From the NCBI GenBank assembly GCA_033980235.1, contig CM067062.1, positions 12,667,991-12,731,990 of the forward strand: DNA of 64,000 bases, in the 5' to 3' direction. Each line of letters starts with the position of its first letter. Positions within the stretch are counted from its first letter, which is position 1. The position numbers were made by a program, and so were the translations under genes. This DNA comes from Diadema setosum (taxonomy: Eukaryota; Echinodermata; Echinoidea; Diadematoida; Diadematidae). Of the stretch, positions 38,868 to 48,601 are shown piece by piece. Below the pieces are notes generated by a model. The model did not search any database, was not told the origin of the DNA, and saw only the letters and a program-made list of their open reading frames with translations.

Positions 38868-40228
38868 GGGATGGTTACATAACATATATAAATCATATAT
38901 CAATACGTCCAAGTAGGTTATGACAAGAACATTGATTACATAAATTGCCCCTGACCAGAAAAACAAACACACATACAGTATTTAAAATCTGCTTGCAATG
39001 TTCAGATTAAGTATTTAATTGCAATCCTATCCATTTTTAAGTAGGTCCTATGTCTCTTCAGAAGTGAAAGCTTTTACAACACTATATCTGTAAGACTTGC
39101 AATAGGTAGGAATAGAGGAAAATTTATATGAGCAAGGAGGGTGTAAACATTTCTTTTAACCCGTTGAGGAAGAGTCTTGAGAATACTCAGGCAGGTGTCT
39201 ATGTGAAATGCATGTTATAGTAAAATCCGTCCATTGTCAACAGGTTTAAAAATGTTCCTGAATGTACCATAGCAGGATACATACTAATGATTTTGAGCTG
39301 AGCAAGATCCTAGCATACCACATCACTGATGTCAAAGTACTTTAAAAAAAAAAATATCTCCATATACACAAAAGACCCCAAATAGTCGTCTACTGGGTTC
39401 AAAGTACATCGCGACATGATGCTGCTTGTGAATGGTGGTGTGGTGATAGATAAGAAGTTACACTGTGGACATGCACTGCTGATTCTATTGACCTGGTTCC
39501 ACATGCATGTACACATTCAACAGTTATTTGTCTGGATTGAAATAGAATGAAACATTACTTCTCATTGATATGAGCCAATGAAGACAATAATGCATCAGGA
39601 GATTTTTCTAAGAATACTGTCATAAATTACTTCCTCCTTGTAAAAGTTCTGGGAAACAAAGACAGGTTCTTTGGTGTTGTAGCAAGCAGTCAAACTTAAT
39701 CTGCATCAATATCATTCTTGTGCCTGTGGGCTGAACTGTCTAGAGGTTTATATCCTATTTTGTTTTCATGAATAAACAGCTAGAAAATGCCAGGGTAGGT
39801 CTTACATCATCATAACTTAGCATGATTAATGAATCGTCTTTGCAATCTAAAATGCGAGCTTCTGACCGAAATTACCACTCTTTCCATCCCAGTTTCGGAC
39901 TAAAAACTGCATGAAATGTTCCCGGTTCTAAGGTTTTTTAACCCTAGGCTAGAGTTCAGAGCAGCACTCCACCACCCGGCCCTAGCAGCCGGCGACATGG
40001 GAGCGAGTTTAGCCGGCAACTCTGTGTAGGCCGTTCAGAGAAACTGCCCCACTGAAACAATGAACATACCACTCGTTTCTCACCTGAATCGGTGTCATCA
40101 ATAAAGCTGCTGAAGTTGTAGACAGAAGTGCCATGTTTTTTGCTTGGTTTCAGTATGTTGCTGGCGTAGATCCAAAGAAAGACGGACAAAATAACGACAA
40201 CAGCTGCCACAAACATTGTGCAGCCCAC
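26458..40228 (-). CDS. Membrane-anchored NADPH diflavin reductase (CPR / CysJ / MTRR superfamily)
   Basis: Moves electrons from NADPH through FAD and FMN to an unidentified acceptor. Twelve exons in coding order: 40228-40084, 38678-38528, 37801-37674, 36359-36215, 34424-34208, 33601-33382, 32687-32551, 31725-31567, 31016-30782, 30120-30037, 29385-29264, 26631-26458. The sum is 1917 nt, 638 residues plus stop, with all phases consistent. Residues 5-23 form a transmembrane anchor. The FMN domain has YGTEYG (82-87), STSGDG (137-142) and LALGDSNYPHFC (170-181). The FAD domain has SGDAVGIYP (294-302), RYYSISSS (424-431) and GVATTFL (457-463). The NADPH site has GPGTGIAPF (497-505), FGCRHK (525-530), AFSRD (554-558) and LCGDA (588-592). 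It ends DVWVT, with Trp636 where relatives stack a Trp on FAD. VVRYSSRGRTRVG and RYQKDVW recall CysJ; the FGCRHK region recalls methionine synthase reductase; the anchor recalls P450 reductase. Intron 2 appears to be GC-AG. The exon 6 donor (GTTAGT at 33381) is the least certain boundary; an in-phase alternative exists 48 bases earlier. Confidence 0.93.
26732..27123. repeat. Inverted-repeat element, family C (reductase intron 11)
   Basis: TTAAAGGGATGGTACAGTAT at the left, complement ATGATCCCTTTAA at the right. The two arms share long facing segments around GAGGAATTC and TTTGATGAAAAT. About 390 bases. Confidence 0.75.
27130..27246. repeat. CTCGGG/CCCGAG palindrome element, also at 39158-39248
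   Basis: The complement of this stretch (TTAACTCGTTGAAGACTTGT ... AGGTGTCTATGGGAAACG ... CAACAGGTTATT) matches 39158-39248 (TTAACCCGTTGAGGAAGAGT ... AGGTGTCTATGTGAAATG ... CAACAGGTTTAA). They are two copies of one short family in opposite orientation, in reductase introns 11 and 1. Confidence 0.6.
28040..28882. repeat. Composite element with four ~160 bp monomers and CCCCCGCC inverted ends (reductase intron 11)
   Basis: Head AACTAGAAATGTCGCTACAG, then terminal repeat TTATACCCCCGCCAAAC (28068-28084), complement GTTTGGCGGGGGTATAA at 28866-28882. Four monomers each hold TTACCATGGCAAC (near 28196, 28356, 28518, 28678; period about 160). A GACCGCCCGC tail precedes the right end. The ORFs across it are non-genic. 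Confidence 0.8.
31808..32064. repeat. Inverted-repeat element (reductase intron 7)
   Basis: About 45-base ends: TATGAAGAGTTTGTTTGCAA followed by AAACCGATAAGTCCAT at the left, and the near-exact complement at the right (about 32020-32064). The AT-rich interior has no coding potential. Confidence 0.8.
33098..33133. repeat. (TATC)n microsatellite
   Basis: About nine TATC units within reductase intron 6. Confidence 0.85.
34602..35852. repeat. Composite element with seven ~158 bp monomers rich in AGGTCA direct repeats (reductase intron 4)
   Basis: Ends TGTCCCCGCCG (34602-34612) and CGGCGGGGACA (35842-35852). About seven highly similar monomers of about 158 bases are marked by TTCTGTGTAGAAGTTTTGAA (starts near 34690, 34848, 35004, 35162, 35319, 35477, 35626). 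Each carries AAGGTCAAAGGTCAAAG; for example AGGTCA at 34658-34663 and again at 34665-34670. The tail (35739-35805) is an ACACGGACGG array. Internal copies are nearly identical, so the amplification is recent or homogenised. Confidence 0.9.
37543..37670. repeat. Inverted-repeat element beside a splice donor
   Basis: Left GGGGCATTTCACGAAG, right CTTCACGAAATGCCCC, about 128 bases in all. On the minus strand it starts only three bases after the GT of the reductase exon 3 donor (37673-37672), so it begins essentially at the 5' end of intron 3. Confidence 0.8.
38709..38751. repeat. (AT)n microsatellite
   Basis: About 21 AT units in reductase intron 1, about 30 bases before the exon 2 acceptor on the minus strand. 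Further GT/AT arrays follow at about 38799-38870. Confidence 0.9.
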
Positions 40229-40542
40229 CTGTGCAGCGACTGGACCTCGAGACGTCTGCTACAGTGTACCAGGGAGGTGTCACCTCCCTGAGTGTACCAA
40301 TACCATACACAATTCCGCAGGGCAGGTGGACTCAGCCCCAGGGAGGCTCAAGGCGGGGGAAGCTGCACGACACGCACTGCATCTAAAATTTCAGTTGTAC
40401 ATGTTCTCGACTGACGATGCTGGCACGCGTGTGGGACTTTGATCCATAGGAGAGAGGGAGGGGAAGATGGAGGTGGAGGTGGAGAGAGGGTCGAAGAGAT
40501 GTACGCGATCGTTTTGAGGTGTCAAACTGTGCCCTCTTCAGT

Positions 40543-40878
40543 GGCGGATCGGGGGAGGGGGGGGGGGGGCACCAGGCGCTTTAATTTTTCTTGAAATAAC
40601 ATAAAAAGGACAAAAATGAAAGGGGGTGCATCCGCCTCGCCTTTAATTTTCGACTGTAGTGGCACCAGAAAATTGTGCTGGAAGCCAGTATCGTTTTTGT
40701 TTTTTGGTTTTTATGTTTTGTTTTGTTTTGTTTGTTTTTTTTTGGGGGGGTTGTTTGTTTTTTGTTTTTGTTTTGTTTATTTTTACTTGGCAGCTGATTA
40801 AACCCATAAGTGGCACCAGAAATATCTTATGTGCCCCCCCCCCCCATCCCTTTGCAAAATTCTTGGATCCGCCCCTGC
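40543..40878. repeat. hAT-like non-autonomous element with poly-G/poly-C ends
   Basis: CAGTGGCGGATC at the left and GGATCCGCCCCTG at the right, imperfect inverted repeats. G runs near 40552-40569 and a C run at 40834-40846 lie just inside. The interior is dominated by GTTTT repeats. It lies about 315 bases upstream of the reductase start codon. Confidence 0.65.
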
Positions 40879-41426
40879 TCTTTAGCTGCATCTTTACTCG
40901 ATGAAATCTATTGTGCATTTTGAGGTTACCAAAAAAAGTCTCCCGCTGCTACATTCCCGGTCATTGAACCTGGCTGATTGATAGATAATAGCTGACCCAT
41001 ATAATTTTGTGTCCTATATTTATTTTGTAAAATAAAACATTAAAAAAACTTTTTTTTGAGAAAATGGGACATCTACTTGACAAAATTATAGTGCTACCTT
41101 CCATTTTCATAATTTTGCTTCATTCAAATGCAGTGCAGTTGCCAAAAAAAAAAAAAAAATGAAACAAATGCAGAAGGCTGTAAATGTTACAAAAGAATGT
41201 AAGTAAATGAGAGAAAGTTCATTTCAATGGATAAACTGATAAAGACTTTGCAGCGTAATGCATGGGTTTTTCATTCATGTCATACATATCTTTGCAAGAC
41301 ATTGTCGGGGACAATGACAATCGCATTGTCGTGGACAATGCATTATATGCATAAACCTACTACAATCTGAAGTTTTATGCAACTAACACACATTTTCCAT
41401 TCTGTTTTTTCTGTCTTCATCTATGG

Positions 41427-41978
41427 CACCTTCATAGACATGTGGATTGAGTGAATGCAGCAATATTAGTAGAACACATCATTGAGAGTTAGAGGAAAAT
41501 CGGACAATCCATTTAAAAGTTATGAATTTTTAAAGTTTCGGCTTAGTCACTGCTGGATGAGAAGACTACTACAGCTTGTGATGTCATATGTGTACAACGA
41601 TATAAAGAAAATATAAAGAAAATTCAACATATTTTCACTTTACTCACATAATAAGAGAATGCTTGACTTCCCTCTTTCAGAAGGCAGGGGGAATGATATT
41701 ACCCTTAAGATACATCAGTGACAAGTCGAGGAAATGTGCACTTTTTTCAAAAAGTAACATTTTGTGAAATTCTCTTTATATTTTCCTTATACTGTTGTAC
41801 GCATGTGACATCATCAGCTGTAGTAGTCTTCTCATCCAGCAGTGACTGAGCAGACACTTCAAAAATTCATAACTTTTCAACAGATTGTCCAATTTTCCTC
41901 AAACTCTCACTGATGTGTTCTACTAATATTGCTGCATTCACTCAATCCACATGTCTATGAAGGTGAACTTGTCCTTTA
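41427..41978. repeat. Foldback element, family B
   Basis: Left arm starts inside the family terminus at CACCTTCATAGACATGTGG; right arm ends GAAGGTGAACTTGTCCTTTA. Over 200 bases of facing sequence flank a centre around 41700. Confidence 0.8.
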
Positions 41979-42288
41979 AATTGCAGAAATGACACAATTC
42001 TTCTAAATCATCCTTCATCCTTGTTTCTTCGCAATGTTTTAGAGACCACATATTTCTACATTTTTTTTTTCTCATTTATTTATCTATTTGGCAACCACAG
42101 GAAAATTACAAAACAGCTATCACATAAAATGGCTTCTGAACTTAAATTTCAAAGTGAGCAATTGGAGAAACCATTCTTTGGAAATAGTTTACTGTTGTAT
42201 AACCTGCTTGAGAAGTTTGGAACATTCTCTTTGGTTAGGATAGCTTCAACATCTGTGCAGTACTTGTGTGGAAATGAATTACCTGCCT

Positions 42289-42678
42289 TTAAAGGGTATG
42301 TACAGTTCTGGTCGAGGTGAGGATTTAGCTTCTAACATTTTGCGAGATATTCAGAAACCACTCTATGAGATGTCAAAGAGCATGCAGTTCTAAGGGGTAT
42401 CAAAAGTTTATTCGATGAAAATCGGTTTTGAAATGGCTGAGATATCAAAAAACAAGGTGAAACAAAGAGATCCTAATAAAGTTGTGGCATGTCGCCTTTT
42501 ATTATTAGCACTTTTTTTGATATCTCAGCCATTTGAAAACCAATTTTCATCAAATAAACGTTGAATCCTTCTTAAAATTACATGCTCTTTCATATTTCAT
42601 AAGAGGCTCTTCATTATCTCACTTAGGAATGTTCAAAACATGAATCCCCACCTCAACCAGTACTGTACAGTCCCTTTA
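42289..42678. repeat. Inverted-repeat element, family C
   Basis: CCTTTAAAGGGTATGTACAG at the left, TACTGTACAGTCCCTTTAA at the right; facing GATGAAAATCGGTTTTGAAA segments inside. Confidence 0.75.
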
Positions 42679-44679
42679 ATTCCATGAACACATCAAAATA
42701 TACAAATGCTCTTCCAGTCTTTCCACATTCAAAACAAATTTGTATGAAAACACAAATCCAGCAGTTATGTTTCCCATTATTAGCATTTTGTAAAGGTCTT
42801 GTTTACTTTTGGGATGAGTGATTAAAAAAAAAAAAATCAAGATATGACATTTAATGCATATGTCTAGGTCTGTTGTACCACAAAATATCCTGTCATATAA
42901 AATTTTAGTGATAAAGCCTAAAATATGAGGAGATATCTGTATTTTTCTCAACAAACCATAACTGTTGACGGTTTATTCTGGAAATATTTTTATTATAACT
43001 ATAATTTGTTCACATTTTGTATATTTAACAATACTAAAATTGAGTTTACCAATTCAAATTTTTACAGTGGTTGTTTCTATCCCTCACTCACATTTTAGAA
43101 CTACTTTAAAGAACTAATGCTGGGTTTTTGCTTCATCTGCAAATGGTAAATTATGCCTTAATGTTATGCTAATTAATTGGACAACTTCTGTTTATATCAT
43201 TTCTCGTAGTAGATAAGCAAAGTGGAGTTCACATTATGTTTGTGCCTGTATGTGTGTCTGCCTGTCAGTATGCATTGCTCCTGTATATTTGATTGGAATA
43301 TAAGGACAAAATAAGAGAAAATGATTATAATTTAGCCCTGGTTGAATTTACTGACTTACAAAATATATCTCTGCATTATGCAGCACTTGTAAAAGCTGAC
43401 TTAACCCACTAGATACTGCAAAGTAAAAAAGTGTCAGCAAAAAAGCACCACACCAAAAATACATACGATCACAGAATCATCACAGGAGGACTGCTCAAAG
43501 CTATTTTTGTGAAGTACTGTACATTTATTGTGAATCTGAAGCTACAACAATGGTTACTTGTGTGTTTTCTTTTTTTTTTTCTTTTTTTTCATCTTCATTT
43601 CTTTGTATCTAATGTACTTAATCTTAGTTTACAATCAGTGATGCTGCTTTTGCAATACGTCCTAAACATGCTGTTACATAAAATTCCCACTTGGATCATA
43701 CAATATAAATTCTGTGTAACAAAAGATGAAAACAACATACGGATTTCACAGTGTGCACCAGTATGCCGAAAACCATACACAAGCCACGTGAGATTGATAT
43801 ATCGTCAGCTTTACAAGACACTCATATATATTTCGCTGCATAATCTATTTGTCATGGAAAAGGTTTCACATACCTGGCACAGACATATACTCATATATAT
43901 TCTTTGTTAAAGCAAGTAAATATATCTAAAATAATAAAAATCTTGCAATATAATTTCACAGAAAAAAATCCATTATTCACTCCAGAAAACAAAACAAAAA
44001 ATGTTCCTTATCTCTTGCAATGTAACTCTCTCCCCTCTTAGAAAAATCATACTATGTGCCCCTTCTTAAGATAAGAACACATTTTAATTCAGCATTTACA
44101 GTTTGCTTCCCATTATCAAAAGAAATCTATTCCTCAAATCAAACTGTTCTTCAGAGACTCAGGCATGCCAAATATTTTTCATTTCCTTTTCAAAGGCATG
44201 CTAAAAATATTTACATATATGACACAAACATCGCACATGACTACAAAGAATGTGATACCAATTGCAATCAATAAAATATGTTTCCTTTTGATCTTTAATA
44301 AATCAAATAGGTCGGTTCTCAATTTGCTTAACCTCCAAACCTCAAAAAATATGTGCTCCTAAACGGAGTCATCCTATACAAGTTCAACATCTCGACGACT
44401 ACAACTTGCTTCAATCAGCTGTCAATACAGTCCCTTTTAAGTTTTGTAGCTAGATTTTTTTTACCAAATTACACTCACAAATAATATTCCAGTCGGCAAA
44501 TGCATCCTATGGATAGACACTCGAGTGGTAAAGAAAACTGTTTATCCGCAGACAACAAATACGTAGAATCTTGTGTACTTGTGTGAAACCCTGTTTTCAC
44601 ATGTGCGTATTGTCTACCTAATCACTCTGCATGAACAGACATGTTTTCATTTTTGCTTCTTGATAATAATAATAATATA

Positions 44680-45293
44680 CAGGGTGGCCCAAAAAGAACG
44701 GAACGCCTAAGATCTTTAATTTCAGCAACATCGTTGCAAGTATGTCATCATGTTGCATACTATTAGAAAGGCCATTCTTTTCCCAAAAGAATAACACCAA
44801 ATTCTTTAACTTTGGTTCATGCATCATGGTTTTATGATCATTTTTGTCAACCCATGCAATTTTCAAAATGAGATCATTTTGAACTCTCAGAGATAGAGAA
44901 ACCAGTGAGAATTCGGCTTACCGTAGAAGCAGTAGCGTTCGCAATGTGCGGAATGTGGGGCGGACAGTGTTATTGTTGTCAGGTCGTCTCATTCACAATG
45001 GTAACGGACAATGATAGCCACATTCCACACATTGTGAACGTTACTGCTTCTATGGCAAGCCGAATTCTCGCTGATTTCGATGTCTCTGAGAGTGCAAAAT
45101 GATCACATTTTGAAAATTGCAAGGGTTGACAAAAAGGGTCCTAAAACCATGATGCATGAACCAAAATTAAAGAATTTGGTGTTATTCTTTTGGAAAAAGA
45201 ATGGCCTTTCCAATAGTATGCAAAATAATGACATCTTTGCAACAATATTGCTGAAATTAAAGATCTTAGGCGTTCCGTTCTTTTTGGGCCACC

Positions 45294-45296
<3 letters not shown>
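44680..45296. mobile_element. Tc1/mariner-type foldback element (non-autonomous)
   Basis: 617 bases, almost wholly a hairpin. Left end CAGGGTGGCCCAAAAAGAAC, right end its complement GTTCTTTTTGGGCCACCCTG. Arms are about 290 bases at high identity. TA flanks both ends (44678-44679, 45297-45298), the usual TA target duplication. The loop lies near 44960-44990. No transposase is encoded; open frames across it are shadows of the arms. Confidence 0.85.

Positions 45297-45333
<37 letters not shown>
45297..45333. repeat. (TA)n microsatellite abutting the foldback element
   Basis: About 18 TA units directly after the element's right end; the insertion may have targeted an existing TA array. Confidence 0.85.
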
Positions 45334-45336
<3 letters not shown>

Positions 45337-46472
45337 GGGATTTGTCTTTCCTTGTTCAATTCAGTTATCAATATTTGGAAAAAGAAAAAAAAAAATCTTG
45401 CTGTTTTGTATCTGCACAGACAGCAGGTATCATGAGCTCCACCCTCTATCATATGTATTGGTTCAGAGGAAATATCTCTATTGATTATCTGAAAACATTG
45501 TATCTCATTGTTGGCAGTCTTCACAGGGCATCAAAGCAAACAATGGGTCAAAGGTCACAAGCAGGCAGGCATCTCGCTGCCCACCAGTCCAACACACCTC
45601 AACATGCAGTGCTTGGCCTCCACACGATATATACGAGTGGACAACTCTACTGTTGGCAAGTGGTATAAAAATCTCTACACAGTCACTTCATTCAAAAAGA
45701 CGGGATTTGTGACGACTTTGCTGCTGTTGTAGTCGTTGTTGTAGTGATCATATTTATAATCCATCATCGCCATCTTGCAAGAATAAAGCATGAACCAAAG
45801 GTGATAGGTTGCTATGGCTGGAGTTCTCAGCTCTACAAGAGAAACAGCTGCAATTGTGTTGCTCCCTCATAACCAGGTAACCTTCTACAAATGTTTGCTG
45901 TACACAATATACATAACTGCTTGTTTTACTTATTATTGAGTTGGAATGATTGTGTTTATTTCATGCAAGAAATTATTGTCATTTACAAAGAAAAAAAAAT
46001 TGTGACAATTACAAAAATAAATGATATACAAACAGATACACTGACTTTCAGGCATCGACTTTGCTACATGCAATATTCAAGAGCAGAGTGAATATGGCAC
46101 ATCCTTTAGGGGGGTCTCTCACTGAGTAGCAAACATTTGCGAACGTAGCGAATTAGAGATTTGCCAACTTTTCTAACAAATGTTTGCGAAAAATCAGGGT
46201 TCGTTTCTGCCATTAGCGACAGTTAGTGATGTTTAGCGACAATTAGCAACACTTAAGAGCGAATGTTTGCGAAAGTGTTTGCAAAACACTGGTGGCGACT
46301 AGTAGCGACTGTTAGCAAATGTTAGCAACAGTTTTGCAAATTGCCAATCCCTTGTGAAAATTTGCGAATATTTTGGACCTGGAAAAGTACCAGGCGATTA
46401 TGTACAATCAGACCCATAAAACGAACATACAACCTTCCACTGCATGCAGATCTCTTGTGACCACTGTTCAAG

Positions 46473-46700
46473 ATGGATTTCCAGAATATGGAAATGAATT
46501 TCTGCCAAGAAGAGGCTCATCGTGCTGCTATCCTTAAAGAACTGCTTTGCCAGGCTGCTGCTACAGCTATCGTGCAGCTTAAAAGAAAGAAAGAAGATGA
46601 AGAAAAACAAGAAAGGAAGAAGAAAAGAAAGACTGTTTGGGTCAGAGAGTGGCTGTTGCAGAGGACACACTTATGTCAATATGAAAAGGCCATCTTCGAA
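46473..46700 (+). pseudogene. Harbinger transposase N-terminal remnant
   Basis: Starts ATG at 46473. A basic Lys/Glu-rich segment is followed by RKTVWVREWLLQR and a Tyr-Glu a few residues on, which matches the start of PIF/Harbinger nucleases (the WVR-x-WLL-x-R motif). The frame then passes into sequence belonging to the opposite-strand gene; the DDE nuclease region has been deleted. About 75 recognisable residues remain. Confidence 0.6.
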
Positions 46701-47075
46701 TTTCTCCTTGACAAACTGCTTCACCACCTCCCTTGGCAGTTGTGTCCTTGAACTCTTCTAAATAGGAGTTGTAGAACATGGGGTATTCCTCAAAAAAAAA
46801 AAAAAGGCAGCCCAAAGTTCTTTGTCCTCTGATGTCCAAAGTATAGGTAACACAGGAGTTCTTCTTCTTCTGTCCTCTCTCCCTATCATCAGAGGGTGAT
46901 GAGACAGAAGACTCCTCATCCCCTTCAATCTCAGTGGGTTCATCAGCAGCACCAGGGGGTTCAGCAGCAACCTCCTGGACTGGAGGGAGTTCTTTGTAAC
47001 CGGGTCCAGGGCATGGACTTGCCCTGTCCCCCAAAGGGTCTTAGCTTTCCGTTTTACACCTCGCTTCTTCGGCAT
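46700..47075 (-). pseudogene. Harbinger-associated Myb/SANT-MADF-like protein remnant, frameshifted
   Basis: ATG at 47075 opens with a basic stretch (MPKKRGVKRKAK) typical of DNA-binding transposon proteins. An acidic, Pro/Ser-rich middle is then best read in a second frame. A domain with WTSEDKELWAAF and, in another frame, EEYPMFYNSYLEEFKD resembles MADF/SANT folds. The frame break coincides with the A/T homopolymer at about 46792-46805, and another shift lies near the start. Non-functional as it stands. Confidence 0.5.
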
Positions 47076-48532
47076 TACGAACTAAAGCTATAGGACAAAT
47101 TTCTCTCAATGGGTCAATTCTATATAGGAACCATATGGTTACTTGTTCGCTGGTAGTGGCGAATCAAAAAAAAAAAAAGTTATCAACACCGTATTACGAC
47201 CGTTTGCAAATTTTAACGAGTGTTTTGCGAATGTTTGGAACAGTTAGCAAAAATACAAATTCACAAAGAAATTTCAAACATGTTCAAAATTTCTTTCTGA
47301 CAAGAAAAACTGCTTGCGACAATAAAAACCATTTGCAGACTTTCTTGCAACTGATAGCGAACCTTTTGCAACCCTTTACAAACCCTGGCGAAATCCCAAA
47401 TTTGCTAAGTTTGCAAACGTTCCCCGCTCAGTGAGATACCCCCTTTAATGCTCACCTGGTGAATCTAAAGGTACAGCCCATTCATAAAAGCTCATATAAT
47501 TTCCATAATTTATTTGATGTTCAAATTTTGTTGGTGCAAACCATAACATGAGCTGTCCTAAGCGCTACTTGGCACTTGGCATTTCAGCTTTTAAACACCC
47601 CATATCAGGCTTGACAACAAGTAGTTTTCCAGTCCAATGATGCATCATTTAAGAACAGGTCATAATGACAAAAGCATTTAAAAATTTGCAGTGAATGCTC
47701 TGGCATAACCACCATTCCAACTCGGTAACATGTCACCCTGGCAAGTCATCTCTACAGCTGGGATTAGCCCATTTCAGGAATATTCTGCAAGCATTATTGA
47801 TATCGCAAAGCCCAATCACGACTACCCCTGCTTACAGGTGCAAACAGACACCAATTTCTTTCATGACACAGAATGATTTGACAGGAACTTCAGTTTCTCT
47901 GAAATGTGGTGGTGCAAAACATTTTACGAGGCATATTTTGGGGCAAAAAGAGTATCAATGTATTCCTTAGACATGCACCCAATTACTGTTATATGCATCA
48001 TATGCGTATGTGTCTTTTTTTAACACGTCATAAATTCATCATTACATCGACATATTGTTGTTAATGCTCTGTCAAAAAGTCCTATTCTAATTTCAATACT
48101 TTCTCTATTAAACTCATGTTTTTTGGAATATCATATCACTTGCTGTATTCCAACCCCCTAGGAGTGCCTTACTGTAGCAACTTGCCCCGTCCTGCCACAA
48201 GATTCCCACACTTATAAAATTCCATAAGCATTTGACCGCCAATTGCATGACTCCAATTCCTACATGCGTACCTCACTCACGAGCACTCCTCTACCGCCAA
48301 GCCTTAAAGCGCAAGTAGTATAAATATATACAAGACATTACATTTACATAAAAGTGGCTGTCCATGGTCATGTACAGAGTATCTCAAAGACATTTCACTG
48401 GATCAGCATTGCAATGCATGCCTATTTTACAAATCTGTAACTCAAGTAGTCCTGTACATACATGAAACAAAGGAAAAAAATCATAACAAACTGCATCACG
48501 TGCTCTTGTGATGTGGATATATTTCTCTGGTA

Positions 48533-48533
<1 letters not shown>

Positions 48534-48600
<67 letters not shown>
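48534..48600. repeat. (GT)n microsatellite
   Basis: About 33 GT units, followed by GAGTGAGTG and a poly-T/poly-G junction at 48632-48652. Confidence 0.95.

Positions 48601-48601
<1 letters not shown>

Larger units (their letters stand above)
46109..47443. mobile_element. Internally deleted PIF/Harbinger-type transposon
   Basis: Ends are GGGGGGTCTCTCACTGAG at the left and CTCAGTGAGATACCCCC at the right, giving imperfect inverted repeats of about 18 bases, with TTTA adjoining both sides. Subterminal regions (46125-46360, 47190-47425) carry many AGCGAC/TTTGCGAA motifs in both orientations. Inside are a plus-strand fragment resembling a Harbinger nuclease N-terminus and a facing minus-strand fragment resembling a Myb/SANT-MADF protein, the two-gene layout typical of this superfamily. 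The catalytic nuclease domain is absent, so the copy cannot be autonomous. Confidence 0.75.

Noticed and set aside
43431..43910. 159-codon plus-strand ORF
   Set aside because: AT-rich with a phenylalanine run from poly-T and no domain; it lacks splice or start context and looks like chance.
44618..45524. Matching ORFs on both strands containing a KNLVLFFW-type phrase
   Set aside because: The two arms of the mariner-type foldback element encode the same words; no transposase motifs are present.
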